Positions 26,485-35,929 are shown, numbered from the stretch's first letter. The stretch is DNA of 64,000 bases from Flavobacterium sp. TAB 87 (GCF_001529295.1 NZ_LLWK01000038.1:1-64000); one strand, 5' to 3'. The notes: generated by a model not told the origin, from the sequence alone. Numbers and translations: made by a program.

Positions 26485-28392
26485 TTAGATCTTGGTTAAT
26501 ATAATTTTGGCATTATCATTTTTGGAAACTTGTTCCATAAAAATTCGATATTCATCATATTCTACGTTCGAATAATATCCTTTTTGGATAAAAATGGAGC
26601 GTTTGAAGATTAATTTAGTAGTATCGGTTTTGATGATTTCCGTTTTATACTCTCCAAATTTATTTTTTAATTCAAAATTGGGAGGTAAAAATTCAACTGT
26701 AAATCCAGTTGGAAGATTTATTTCGATTTCGTCTGTATGCATAAAGCCACGCTGAATTTGAAATGGATTTTTTCTATTTCTAATGCGTTTTACGTTATCG
26801 ACGCTCTGGTTAAACGCGTTAATTACAAACATCATTTTAGCACCCGAAATCGTCCCGTAATTTGCTGCACTCAATTGTACATTTTCAGTAAAACGAACAT
26901 TTTCTTTATCGTTTGTAACTGTTATGGGTGCTAATTTTAAATTATTAATAGTGCTCCAATAGTGCTTGTAGTATCTCTCTTTTTCTGCTGGTTGTAAATT
27001 AGACACCTTTACTTTAGTATCATATTGTGAGCCTTCAGAAACCATCGTAAGCGAACCTGTAAAATTTCCATTTTCAACTATTGTATAGTTTCCTATAGTA
27101 CTTTTCACATTACCTTCATCTTCATATATTTTAGTTCTAACAATTTCACCACCTTCTGGTTTAATTATAACTACATTTCGATCGTCAGTAAAGTTCGCCT
27201 GATATCCAAAAGGATCATCTTGACTTGTACATTCTAAGAAAATATATTTTTCTTTATTTGGAATGCAGAGTATCACATGATTTCCTTGAATTGAAAAGAA
27301 ATCTGGATCCATATCAATTTTATCTTTATCTCCATATAGTTCTGTGTAATACGAAGGAACATCTACCACATTTAATAGCGCTCGTGTGTAATTAGACAAT
27401 GCTTTGCAATCGCCATACCCCAAGCGATCAACATCGGCGGCTAGCATGGGTTTAAAACCACCAATACCTACTTGAACACTTATGTATCTGCATTTTTTTT
27501 GAACAAAATTGTAAATAATTTTTGCTTTCTGTATGGGGTCTTTTTCAGTACCAACCAGCAATTTAATTTTAGATTTTGTTTCTTCTGGCAACTCTGTAGT
27601 GCCAGATAATATTTTATCCGAAAACCATTTGCCGTACTCTTGCCAATTCTTAGCATTTCCGTCTACTCCTTCCAAATTAAAATATTCTAAACGCATCATA
27701 ACGCGCGGAAAAATATGATCATAAGAAGGACTGTAATCTTCTGGTTTTTGCGCTAAAATCGCTGAGGCAACATACGAAAGTTGGGTATCTGTATCTGTGG
27801 TTTTTTCAATGGCATGATTCGAAAAATTAAATTCTTTTTTCTCAAATCCTAGCGCATTTGGATAGGTAACGCTCATCGAAGATTTTTCGACACTAGTATT
27901 AAAATTAGACACAGGCATCCATCTCGGAATAAATGCTGTAGTCGAAGTTTCCAGTTCACTGTTGTAAACGATGGTATATGGATAAGAAATTGGTGTGTAT
28001 TCTAGATAAAGATATCTACTGTCGGATACTAGTGTTCCTTGAGCAACAGCACTTTCATCTTTAAAATCTTTTCTTTTTATCTTTTTAATTTCTGATCCCG
28101 AAGCATCATAAACAATAGCTTCTATATTCTTAATAGAGGAGTTTTTGTTATACCGCTCTACAGCATCAATAGCGCTTTTCCCTTTTTCATTAAAAACAGT
28201 TATTGCTCTTTGGGTTTTGATCGTCATGCTGCGCTGCGAAGCAATAATGATATCAATTTGGTTCAAGCGCACGACCGCATTCGCATTTTCTTTGAGGTTA
28301 TCAGCAATAGTTGCGCTACTATAATCGATCTTTTGGGCAGTAACGAAGTTAATTAGTAAAAAAAACAGCAGTGAAAAAGAGGTAACTTTCAT
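26485..28392 (-). CDS. DUF3857/transglutaminase-core protein with intact active site
   Basis: The 635-residue protein is secreted (signal peptide MKVTSFSLLFFLLINFVTA) with a DUF3857 domain, then a transglutaminase-like core: DRLGYGDCKALSNYTRALL holds the catalytic Cys, and GNHVILCIP the His, with FLECTSQDD as the third region. Proteins of this type may cut or cross-link peptide bonds, or bind carbohydrate; activity is unproven. It is the first gene of a two-gene unit with the degenerate paralogue, and shares a divergent intergenic region of about 230 bp with the plus-strand gene at 28620. Confidence 0.82.
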   Translation of the reverse strand: MKVTSFSLLFFLLINFVTAQKIDYSSATIADNLKENANAVVRLNQIDIIIASQRSMTIKTQRAITVFNEKGKSAIDAVERYNKNSSIKNIEAIVYDASGSEIKKIKRKDFKDESAVAQGTLVSDSRYLYLEYTPISYPYTIVYNSELETSTTAFIPRWMPVSNFNTSVEKSSMSVTYPNALGFEKKEFNFSNHAIEKTTDTDTQLSYVASAILAQKPEDYSPSYDHIFPRVMMRLEYFNLEGVDGNAKNWQEYGKWFSDKILSGTTELPEETKSKIKLLVGTEKDPIQKAKIIYNFVQKKCRYISVQVGIGGFKPMLAADVDRLGYGDCKALSNYTRALLNVVDVPSYYTELYGDKDKIDMDPDFFSIQGNHVILCIPNKEKYIFLECTSQDDPFGYQANFTDDRNVVIIKPEGGEIVRTKIYEDEGNVKSTIGNYTIVENGNFTGSLTMVSEGSQYDTKVKVSNLQPAEKERYYKHYWSTINNLKLAPITVTNDKENVRFTENVQLSAANYGTISGAKMMFVINAFNQSVDNVKRIRNRKNPFQIQRGFMHTDEIEINLPTGFTVEFLPPNFELKNKFGEYKTEIIKTDTTKLIFKRSIFIQKGYYSNVEYDEYRIFMEQVSKNDNAKIILTKI

Positions 28393-28607
28393 TTGTAGGT
28401 TTTATTTTTCAAATGTAATTTTTTTTATAAAGCGTTTAACATTTATTTATGAAAATTAATTCAAGCCATTAAGGTTGCACCCTAATTATAAAACTTTCAT
28501 TTAACACACTTAGATCTACGTTCCGATCTGGCGTGCAAGCTAGTACATACTAAATCCAACAAATCAACCCCTACTTTACCGCGAATTTTAAATTGATTAT
28601 TAATGAG

Positions 28608-28615
28608 TACTTTTG
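28608..28615 (+). promoter_or_regulatory. -7 box abutting the start of the 28620 gene
   Basis: TACTTTTG ends only 4 nt before the ATG, so the transcript would be leaderless or nearly so. The -33 TTG is not at standard spacing. Confidence 0.45.
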
Positions 28616-28619
28616 CGCT

Positions 28620-28991
28620 ATGAAAAATGTGCTACGGTTTTTCGGAATTTTATATATCACAGCTCTTTTTGGATCTGTTGTATTCGTGGCTACAAAATCA
28701 TTGGAGAAGGAAGTTCAAAATGACTATTCAAGAGAAGCGGAAGAAAATGTTGCACCAACTTTCTCTAAGAGTATCATTTGCTTTATCCATGCTTCTCAAA
28801 ATTCAAACTACGGTATAAGTAATTTGGCTTTTTTCAAGACAAAAATTCCACTACACTTAGGAGTTTCTTTCGATAAAATTCCAGAATCAGTTTTGCAACG
28901 TAAGCTATCTCAGTATCTTAATTTTTCGAAGCATTTCTTAATTCGACATCGAAAAACGAATATTATTTTTCCGTTTCATTCCCATTGGTAA
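28620..28991 (+). CDS. Small conserved hypothetical protein
   Basis: About 123 residues with an N-terminal hydrophobic helix (LRFFGILYITALFGSVVFVA) and a C-terminal stretch RHRKTNIIFPFHSHW. I recall small flavobacterial proteins with the same layout and an IFPFH-aromatic ending, but no function. The ATG at 28620 is preferred to one 27 nt upstream because a TACTTTTG promoter box lies between them. It could be exported or membrane-anchored. Downstream, the 29094 gene starts about 100 bp later on the same strand. Confidence 0.55.
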   Translation: MKNVLRFFGILYITALFGSVVFVATKSLEKEVQNDYSREAEENVAPTFSKSIICFIHASQNSNYGISNLAFFKTKIPLHLGVSFDKIPESVLQRKLSQYLNFSKHFLIRHRKTNIIFPFHSHW

Positions 28992-29093
28992 TTTCTTTTA
29001 ATTTTTAAGTAAACAGCAATTGCGCTGTAATTTATTTTGGCTTTGCTTTTGGCGAAGTCCTCTTTTGTATATCTAAATTTTAAAAAAAATATC

Positions 29094-29600
29094 ATGGATT
29101 TAAATAGTGCTATAATCGGAATTGTTTTAATAATAATTAGTGTTTTACCTTTTATCATATTACGCAATAACAGAAAAAAAAGAACCAAAGAAACCATTCA
29201 GCAATTGACACAATTGGCAAATGATCAGCAATCAACCATTCATGACTATGAGATTGGTACCAATTTTATAATAGGAATCGACAATGAAAAAAAGTCAGTC
29301 TTCTTTATACAAAAAATAGGTAAAAAAGAAAATTCTAAAGTGATCAACCTAAACGACTTTCACACGTTTACCCTAATTAAGAACGAACGAACTATTGGTG
29401 ACAAAAAGAATAATTATACTGTTATTGAACGCCTTGCTTTGACGTTTGCGCCAGCTTCGGCAAGCACTCTAGATCATGAACTAGAATTTTACGACTCAAA
29501 CAAAACTGTTCAACCTTCGGGCGAATTACAATCTATCGAAAAATGGGCTCAACTTATAAAAGAGCACTATAAGCAAGCTAAAGTTAAAGTAGCAAACTAA
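29094..29600 (+). CDS. Hypothetical single-helix membrane protein
   Basis: A 168-residue protein with an N-terminal helix (IIGIVLIIISVLPFIIL) followed by a basic stretch RNNRKKRTKE, so the rest is probably cytoplasmic. The soluble part has a beta pattern (GIDNEKKSVFFIQKIG, YTVIERLALTF) that I cannot assign. The ATG at 29094 fits the helix; the frame is open a further 19 codons upstream but shows nothing protein-like. It is followed by a clear terminator. Confidence 0.55.
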   Translation: MDLNSAIIGIVLIIISVLPFIILRNNRKKRTKETIQQLTQLANDQQSTIHDYEIGTNFIIGIDNEKKSVFFIQKIGKKENSKVINLNDFHTFTLIKNERTIGDKKNNYTVIERLALTFAPASASTLDHELEFYDSNKTVQPSGELQSIEKWAQLIKEHYKQAKVKVAN

Positions 29601-29626
29601 GTAGGGTAAGAAAACAAGAAGTAGTA

Positions 29627-29653
29627 AGTCGGAACTAAAAACTCCGGCTTTTT
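29627..29653 (+). terminator. Terminator after the 29094 gene
   Basis: AGTCGGA (29627-29633) pairs with TCCGGCT (29643-29649), followed by TTTTT. The remaining interval to 29900 shows no gene; it leads into the ankyrin-operon promoter. Confidence 0.65.
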
Positions 29654-29900
29654 GCTTTTATTAAATGTCTTTAAAAGAAATCATCCTTACAGAAATTTCT
29701 ATTTTCTAATTTAATTTCAAAGCTACATGCTTTATCTCAGCTAATAATCTACTATTTTCTACTTTTAAAAGTCTAAAACAAGTCTTCCGTAATCGATCGA
29801 CCGCGCTAGCAACTAACTACTATTCTTTATCTTATAGATTTTTAGGCGCTTTTCTATAAAATTGTCCTGCTTTTTTTGTTCAAAAATTGCAAACCGTGAG

Positions 29901-29930
29901 TTGGTTAACTCTTATATATTTTTATATTTG
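29901..29930 (+). promoter_or_regulatory. Promoter of the ankyrin-DUF2271-PepSY-ApbE operon
   Basis: TTG (29901-29903), 19 nt, TATATTTG (29923-29930): full Bacteroidetes consensus, giving a 5' leader of about 60 nt to the ATG at 29997. An operator for an iron or redox regulator was looked for and not recognised. Confidence 0.75.
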
Positions 29931-29996
29931 CATTATTCTTATTTATTCTAAATAGAAATAATTCAAAATAAATAGAAACCACCATAACTCGGAATC

Positions 29997-31496
29997 ATGA
30001 AAAATAAAGTTATTCTTTCTTTTGCCTTCGCAGCTACTCTTTTTGTCAATGCTCAGCAAAAAAACAGTCTCTTAGATCAAAATTTTTGGAAAACAACTCC
30101 AAATGCAATCGCTGTTGAAGCGGAAATAAACAAAGGAAATAATCCTTCAGAATTAAACGATCGCTCTTTTGATCCTGTAGTTCTAGCAATTAATAATGAG
30201 GCACCTACCGAAACAATCAAACTTTTGTTAGAGCAAGCGGGAAATTCAGTAACCAAATCGACACATGACAATCGCAACTATTTGCATTGGGCGGCATACA
30301 AAGGCAACAGCGAAATTGTTAATTATTTAATTGCAAAAGGTGCTGATATTAACTTGGAAGACAGCCACGGTACGACTCCAATTACATTCGCAGCAAATGC
30401 TAGTCAAAACAACACAGCGGTTTACGATGCATTTTTTAAAGCAGGAATTAATCCGAAGACAAAGTATAAAAATGGCGCTAACCTGCTGCTTATCGCAATA
30501 GCAGGAGATAAAGATTTAGCACTAACCAACTATTTTATTTCTAAAGGAATGGCATTGAAAGATGTCGATAATCGAGGAAATACCGCATTTGATTACGCAG
30601 CAAGGTCAGGTAATATCGCACTTTTAAAAACATTGATTCAAAAAGGCGTTAAATATACCGATAATGCACTACTCATTGCTGCTGAAGGTTCTCGTCGTGA
30701 GGCCAATACAATTGGATTATATCGCTACTTAGTTGAAGATTTAAAACTAAAACCAACTACAGTTTCAGCTGAAGGACAAACAGTTTTAAATGCTATCGTT
30801 AGAAAACCAAAACAAAGTGACATCATCAATTACTTTTTAAGTAAAGGCGTTGATAGTAATAAAGCAGATAAAGAAGGCAATACGTCTTTACTAAATGCTG
30901 CAAGAGCAACAGATACTGAAGCTTTGGAGTTACTACTCCCTACAGTAAAAAATATTAATTTAAAAAACACAAAAGGAGAATCGGCTTTGACAGTGGCTGT
31001 TCAATCGGGAACTCCTGAAGCAGTTGCCGTTTTACTTAGTAAGAAAGCAGATGTAAAAGTACTTGATAAGGACGGAAACAATCTTGGTTTTTATTTAATT
31101 CAGTCGTACAAGCCTCAAAATGGTAAAGGAAAAACGCCTGCGGAAGATCCTTTTACAGCAAAAAAGCAATTGCTACAAAACAGCGGATTAAATCTTGCCT
31201 CTATTCAAAAAGACGGCAGCACTTTGTATCATGTTGCGGTTTTAAAAACCGATCTGAATTTACTTGAAAAATTAGCAGATTTGAAAATCGATATTAATGC
31301 AAAAAATCAAGACGGAATGACCGCGTTGCACAAAGCAGCCATGGTTTCTAGTGATGATACTCTTTTAAAATATTTAGTTGCTCATGGTGCAAAAAAAGAA
31401 ATTACCTCCGAGTTTAACGAAACGGCTTATGCGTTAGCCAAAGAAAATGAAACGCTCAGCAAACAAAACGTATCTGTAGAATTTTTAAAATTATAA
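29997..31496 (+). CDS. Exported ankyrin-repeat protein
   Basis: The 499-residue protein has a Sec signal peptide (MKNKVILSFAFAATLFVNAQ) and about ten ankyrin repeats spanning most of the length, such as YLHWAAYKGNSEIVNYLIAK and ALHKAAMVSSDDTLLKYLVA. It probably acts in the periplasm as a protein-binding scaffold. It ends one base before the DUF2271 gene start, so they are tightly coupled. First gene of the operon with the flavinylation genes; periplasmic ankyrin proteins are known near catalases and iron uptake genes, but no specific role can be claimed here. Confidence 0.8.
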   Translation: MKNKVILSFAFAATLFVNAQQKNSLLDQNFWKTTPNAIAVEAEINKGNNPSELNDRSFDPVVLAINNEAPTETIKLLLEQAGNSVTKSTHDNRNYLHWAAYKGNSEIVNYLIAKGADINLEDSHGTTPITFAANASQNNTAVYDAFFKAGINPKTKYKNGANLLLIAIAGDKDLALTNYFISKGMALKDVDNRGNTAFDYAARSGNIALLKTLIQKGVKYTDNALLIAAEGSRREANTIGLYRYLVEDLKLKPTTVSAEGQTVLNAIVRKPKQSDIINYFLSKGVDSNKADKEGNTSLLNAARATDTEALELLLPTVKNINLKNTKGESALTVAVQSGTPEAVAVLLSKKADVKVLDKDGNNLGFYLIQSYKPQNGKGKTPAEDPFTAKKQLLQNSGLNLASIQKDGSTLYHVAVLKTDLNLLEKLADLKIDINAKNQDGMTALHKAAMVSSDDTLLKYLVAHGAKKEITSEFNETAYALAKENETLSKQNVSVEFLKL

Positions 31497-31497
31497 A

Positions 31498-31980
31498 ATG
31501 AAATCAATCCTTAAAATAGCTTTTTTAAGCATCTTCTTTTTTTTAGCTTCATTTCAGTCTTCGGCGCAAAGTAGCAAATACAAGTGCATGTTACAAATGT
31601 CTAATTATATGGGAGAAGGCGCTTATGTAGTCGTTTCTTTGGTCAGCGACAAAGGTGCTTACGTAAAAACACTCTATGTAATGGGAGACGATAAAAAGTG
31701 GTACAATAGTTTAAAAGAATGGAACAAATTTTATTCTAAAAAGCCAACCAATATTAGCGCTACGACTGGCGCTTCTGTTACAGGAGGTGATCGAAGTATT
31801 GCTACTATTGAAATTGAAAATTCTAAAATTAATAGTGGCTATAAATTGCGATTTGAAACTGCGGTCGAAGATCAAAAGTACCATATTACTGATGTAGAAA
31901 TTCCGTTAACCACAGAAGGTATTGCCGCAAAATCAGAGGGCAAAGGATACATTCGATACGTACGATTAAGCAAAATATAA
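31498..31980 (+). CDS. Exported DUF2271 protein with a flavinylation-like TGAS motif
   Basis: A 160-residue protein with a signal peptide (FLSIFFFLASFQSSAQ) and the DUF2271 signature YMGEGAYVVVSLVSDKGAYV and YVMGDDKKWYNSLKEW. Residues 90-93 read TGAS in ISATTGASVTGG, like the [ST]GA[ST] consensus at which ApbE attaches FMN through phosphodiester bonding in NqrC/RnfG-type domains; Ser93 would be the acceptor. DUF2271 genes have been reported near apbE in surveys of extracytosolic flavinylated systems (from memory). Its downstream neighbours, the PepSY/reductase and ApbE, fit that picture. Confidence 0.78.
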   Translation: MKSILKIAFLSIFFFLASFQSSAQSSKYKCMLQMSNYMGEGAYVVVSLVSDKGAYVKTLYVMGDDKKWYNSLKEWNKFYSKKPTNISATTGASVTGGDRSIATIEIENSKINSGYKLRFETAVEDQKYHITDVEIPLTTEGIAAKSEGKGYIRYVRLSKI

Positions 31981-32097
31981 CTATATATCAGAATTCAATC
32001 TGCAAAAATCTAATTCTTCTGTACACTACATTTTATGTACAGATGAACTAGATCGAGCAGATTTTTTTAGTAGAATTCCCAAAATACAATTGCACTA

Positions 32098-34284
32098 ATG
32101 ACACTTTCTTTTTGGCGCTACACGCACTTGGCTTTAGCCGTTTTTTCTTCTTTATTTTTAATTTTAGCATCCGTAACAGGTACTATATTGGCTGTTGACG
32201 CCATACAAGAGAAAATTCCTTCCTACCAAGTGGCTAATTTCGATGCTATTACTTTACAAGAATCGATATTAAATCTTAGGAAAATATATCCCGAAATTAC
32301 CGAAATAAGTATCGATCACAATAAGTTTGTTACTTTACAAGGCATCGACAAAGAAGGAGCTGACGTTAATGCCTACATTGACCCACTAACAGGCAGAATA
32401 ATTGGTCATCCACACAAGAAAAGTGATTTTATACAGTGGATTACTGCACTGCATCGTTCATTATTTCTTCACGAAACAGGACGTTTTTTTGTGGGTCTGA
32501 TTTCTTTCTTACTAGTATTAGTTTCTATTTCAGGATTTGCACTCGTGGTTCACAGACAACGCGGTTTGCGTAACTTTTTCTCTACAATCATTAAAGAATA
32601 CCTTGCACAATATTACCACGTTCTTTTAGGAAGGTTAGCGCTGATTCCGATTTTAATAATGGCGCTTTCAGGAACATATTTGTCGCTAGAACGTTTTAAT
32701 TTCTTTGAAACCACAGCAGATGAAAAAACAACTATTGAAACGAAATCAAATGCAATTCCTAAAAATACTTTTGATTTTAAAAACGCGCTTTTAGCGGATG
32801 TTACCAAAATTGAATTCCCATTTTCTGAAGATGCAGAAGATTATTTCACCTTTCAATTAAAGAACAAAAAAATTGAAATTGACCAATATTCGAATGAAAT
32901 AATTGCTGAAGAAATTTTTCCGGTCTCCGTAATTTTCTCCGAATTGAGTTTAGATTTACATACAGGTCGCGCCAGCATGATTTGGGCAATTATATTAGGA
33001 TTGGCTTCATTAAATATTTTATTTTTTATCTATTCTGGATTTGCAATGACCTTAAAAAGACGAGCAAGTCGCATCAAAAATAAATACAACTCTAAAGAAA
33101 GCAAGTACATCTTGTTGATCGGATCTGAAAACGGAAGTTCGTTGCGTTTTGCGAATTCGGTTTTAAATCAATTAAATGATTCTGGACAAAAAGCACATCT
33201 TGCCCAACTGAATGAGTATACTATTTATCCAAACTCAGATCATTTACTAATTTTCACTTCTACTTATGGTCTAGGCGAAGCGCCTGTAAATGCTAGTAAG
33301 TTCATGAGATTAGTAACCGAACAGCAGCAGGAGCAACCGCTTAATTATACTGTAGTTGGATTTGGATCAAAAGCATATCCTGACTTTTGCGGATACGCCA
33401 GAGCAATTGATAGCGTTCTCGCCAATCAAAAATGGGCCAGTCGGCTGATCGATCTGCAAACAGTAAACGATAAATCGGCGGATGAGTTTGTGAATTGGAT
33501 CAAACTATGGAATATGAAAACTTCATTTGATTTATCTACGACTGCATCTGTGTACAACCAAATACCCAAAGGACTTGAGAAGTTAATGGTACTTGAAAAA
33601 ACAATGGTATCAGAAAAGGAACAAACGTTTATTATCACTTTAAGAGCCGGAATTCGAAGTAAATTTAGCTCCGGAGATTTACTCGCTATTTATCCAGCCA
33701 ATGACAATCGAGAACGTTTGTACTCGATCGCAAACATTAAAGGAAACATTCAACTAGCGGTCAGATTACATCCGAACGGTGTGGGTTCTGAATTTTTATA
33801 CAATGCCCAAGCAGGAGCTGTTTTTAAAGCAAGAATCATCCGTAATAATGCTTTTCATTTTCCTGAAAAAATTAAAAAAGTAGCTTTAATTTCAAACGGA
33901 ACCGGAATTGCTCCCTTTTTGGGAATGATTGCTCAGAACACTAAAAAAGCCGAAATTCATTTGTATAGTGGCTTCAGGCAAAAAACGAATAGTACTGCGC
34001 ATTACGATAATTTTACCTCAAAAATGATTCAGAAAAAAAGAATGAAGCATTTTCACGTGGCATATTCTCGCGAAGAAAACCAGCATTATGTAATGGATTT
34101 AATTAAAAGAGACGAAGACTTTTTTGCCAATTTATTAAGAGATGGCGGAACGCTAATGATTTGTGGCGCTTTGAAAATGCAGTTTGATGTCGAAAATGTT
34201 TTGGATGCAATTTGTTTAGAAAAAAACAATACCGCATTATCTGAATATAAAGGAAATGGTCAAATTCTAACGGACTGTTACTAA
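32098..34284 (+). CDS. PepSY-TM / flavodoxin / FAD-NAD(P)H reductase fusion protein
   Basis: The 728-residue inner-membrane protein begins with PepSY-associated helices rich in conserved His: YTHLALAVF (helix 1), ALHRSLFLHETGRFF, YYHVLLGRL and LDLHTGRASM. These can ligate b-type haem. After about residue 330 the cytoplasmic half has a flavodoxin domain (LLIGSENGSSLRFANSVLNQ, FTSTYGLGEAPV), then a CPR/sulfite-reductase-type FAD/NADPH module (RERLYSIA for FAD, SNGTGIAPFLGM for pyridine nucleotide). So it could pass electrons from cytosolic NADPH through FAD, FMN and haem to the periplasm. The likely acceptor is the DUF2271 protein just upstream. Iron reduction is possible but unproven. Confidence 0.83.
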   Translation: MTLSFWRYTHLALAVFSSLFLILASVTGTILAVDAIQEKIPSYQVANFDAITLQESILNLRKIYPEITEISIDHNKFVTLQGIDKEGADVNAYIDPLTGRIIGHPHKKSDFIQWITALHRSLFLHETGRFFVGLISFLLVLVSISGFALVVHRQRGLRNFFSTIIKEYLAQYYHVLLGRLALIPILIMALSGTYLSLERFNFFETTADEKTTIETKSNAIPKNTFDFKNALLADVTKIEFPFSEDAEDYFTFQLKNKKIEIDQYSNEIIAEEIFPVSVIFSELSLDLHTGRASMIWAIILGLASLNILFFIYSGFAMTLKRRASRIKNKYNSKESKYILLIGSENGSSLRFANSVLNQLNDSGQKAHLAQLNEYTIYPNSDHLLIFTSTYGLGEAPVNASKFMRLVTEQQQEQPLNYTVVGFGSKAYPDFCGYARAIDSVLANQKWASRLIDLQTVNDKSADEFVNWIKLWNMKTSFDLSTTASVYNQIPKGLEKLMVLEKTMVSEKEQTFIITLRAGIRSKFSSGDLLAIYPANDNRERLYSIANIKGNIQLAVRLHPNGVGSEFLYNAQAGAVFKARIIRNNAFHFPEKIKKVALISNGTGIAPFLGMIAQNTKKAEIHLYSGFRQKTNSTAHYDNFTSKMIQKKRMKHFHVAYSREENQHYVMDLIKRDEDFFANLLRDGGTLMICGALKMQFDVENVLDAICLEKNNTALSEYKGNGQILTDCY

Positions 34285-34405
34285 GTTTTACTTTTAAAAA
34301 GAGATCTGAATTTCAATACTTTACACAAATGAATTGGGAGGAAATCAATTGAAAAAAATCTGCAAAGTATAATCTTTTAAATCTGTGGCAAAAAAACATA
34401 TAAAA

Positions 34406-35416
34406 ATGAATTCGAAATTAAAATCCATCATAATTATCTTTCTACTTATAGGTCTAAACGGTACTGCACAAGTTTTACGAAAAAGAGCTGCATTATTAAT
34501 GGGAGGTCGATTTGACGTTACTATTGTTGCGAAAGATTCGCTTTCTGCAGAGCAAAATATCGATGAAGTAATTGCTGAAATCAATCGAATAGAAAATTTA
34601 ATCTCCGATTGGATACCGACTACTCCAATTTCTCAAGTGAATCAAAACGCCGGAATTCGACCCATAAAAGTAGATCGTGAAGTTTTTGAATTGACACAAA
34701 GAGCACTTCAACTTTCCAAAATAACTAATGGTGCTTTCGATATTAGTTTTGCCGCGATGGATCGAATTTGGAAATTTGACGGTTCGATGACCAAAATGCC
34801 TTCGGCGGAAGCCATAAAAAAATCAGTCGCAAAAGTCGGCTATCAAAACATTATTCTAGACAGCGTCAATTCAACTATATTTTTAAAAATCAAAGGAATG
34901 AAAATTGGTTTTGGTGCATTGGGTGAAGGGTATGCGACGAACAAATGCCAAGAAATGATGCTTGCCAAAGGAATTAAATCTGGAATTGTAAATGCTACCG
35001 GTGATATGAGTACTTGGGGACAACAACCCAACGGAAAACACTGGAATATTGGCATTACTAATCCATTTCGAACTGACGAATTGCTGGAAGTCGTCGAACT
35101 ACAGCAGGGCGCCGTTACCACTTCTGGTTCTTATGAAAAATTTGTTGTTTTTAATGGCAAACGCTATTCGCACATTATTAATCCAAAAACAGGCTATCCA
35201 GCTACTGGATTGTGCAGCGTGACTGTTTTTGGTCCCAACGCAGAAACTGCTAATGGTTTTAGTACTTCAGCGATGGTTTTAGGTCAAAAAGCGGGTATAA
35301 AATTACTTGACCAATATCCTGATTATAGTTATTTGATGATTACCGATAGTGGAAAAATCAGTAAATCGAAGAATTTTAAGAAAGATAAAGTTCTTAAAAA
35401 GAAGAAAGCTAATTAA
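34406..35416 (+). CDS. apbE: FAD:protein FMN transferase
   Basis: ApbE covalently attaches FMN from FAD to Thr or Ser of periplasmic target proteins. The 336-residue protein has a signal peptide (SKLKSIIIIFLLIGLNGTAQ), the early LMGGRFDVTIVA strand, DISFAAMDRIWKF, GFGALGEGYATNKCQ, the metal and flavin region NATGDMSTWGQQPNGKHWNI, TTSGSYEKFVVFNGKRYSHI, NPKTGYPATG and FSTSAMVLG. An upstream GTG at 34385 was rejected in favour of the ATG that begins the signal peptide. It closes an operon with a DUF2271 protein carrying a candidate acceptor motif. Confidence 0.92.
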   Translation: MNSKLKSIIIIFLLIGLNGTAQVLRKRAALLMGGRFDVTIVAKDSLSAEQNIDEVIAEINRIENLISDWIPTTPISQVNQNAGIRPIKVDREVFELTQRALQLSKITNGAFDISFAAMDRIWKFDGSMTKMPSAEAIKKSVAKVGYQNIILDSVNSTIFLKIKGMKIGFGALGEGYATNKCQEMMLAKGIKSGIVNATGDMSTWGQQPNGKHWNIGITNPFRTDELLEVVELQQGAVTTSGSYEKFVVFNGKRYSHIINPKTGYPATGLCSVTVFGPNAETANGFSTSAMVLGQKAGIKLLDQYPDYSYLMITDSGKISKSKNFKKDKVLKKKKAN

Positions 35417-35418
35417 CA

Positions 35419-35472
35419 AAATACTCATTCTGTCGTTTAGTGATTTATGATCAAACAACAGAATGAGTATTG
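35419..35472. terminator. Bidirectional terminator between apbE and the GlcG/HbpS gene
   Basis: ATACTCATTCTGT (35421-35433) pairs with ACAGAATGAGTAT (35458-35470), enclosing a 24-nt loop, between convergent genes. Confidence 0.75.
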
Positions 35473-35491
35473 ATAGTAGTCTGAAATTATA

Positions 35492-35890
35492 TTAGATTGC
35501 TAATGCACCCGCTTCTGCCACAGTATGATCATTCTCCACTGAACTTCCGCTTACACCAATTGCTCCAATAATATCTCCAGCTGCATTTTTAATAGGAACG
35601 CCTCCAGGAAAAGTAATTAATCCTCCGTTAGAATGTTCAATATTGTACAAAGAACCTCCAGGCTGAGATAAACTACCCACAACTCCTGTGTTCATATCAA
35701 AGAAACGAGCTGTTTTTGCTTTTTTAATAGAGATGTCTAAAGATCCCAACCAAGCGCCATCCATACGGACAAAAGCTACTAAATTAGCTCCCGCATCTAC
35801 TACAGCTATATTCATTTTTGTATCTATTGCAATTGCTTTTTCTTTTGCAACTGCAATTAATTTTTCGGCTTGTGCTAATGAAATGTTCAT
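35492..35890 (-). CDS. GlcG/HbpS-family small protein
   Basis: The 132-residue protein has the family core: [39 protein letters not shown], then [20 protein letters not shown] and TFPGGVPI, and ends [20 protein letters not shown]. Members bind haem or form accessory subunits; the catalytic or binding role is debated, so only the family is claimed. Start at the ATG 35890 (homologous beginning MNISLAQA), not the earlier one at 35974. A TATATTTG -7 box at 35922-35929 lies in the AT-rich leader. Confidence 0.85.
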   Translation of the reverse strand: MNISLAQAEKLIAVAKEKAIAIDTKMNIAVVDAGANLVAFVRMDGAWLGSLDISIKKAKTARFFDMNTGVVGSLSQPGGSLYNIEHSNGGLITFPGGVPIKNAAGDIIGAIGVSGSSVENDHTVAEAGALAI

Positions 35891-35921
35891 AATTTTCCTT
35901 TTTTTGTTATTTGATAAGTAA

Positions 35922-35929
35922 CAAATATA
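35922..35929 (-). promoter_or_regulatory. -7 box for the GlcG/HbpS gene
   Basis: Minus-strand TATATTTG matches TAnnTTTG 32 bp ahead of the ATG; no TTG at the expected distance. Confidence 0.45.
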
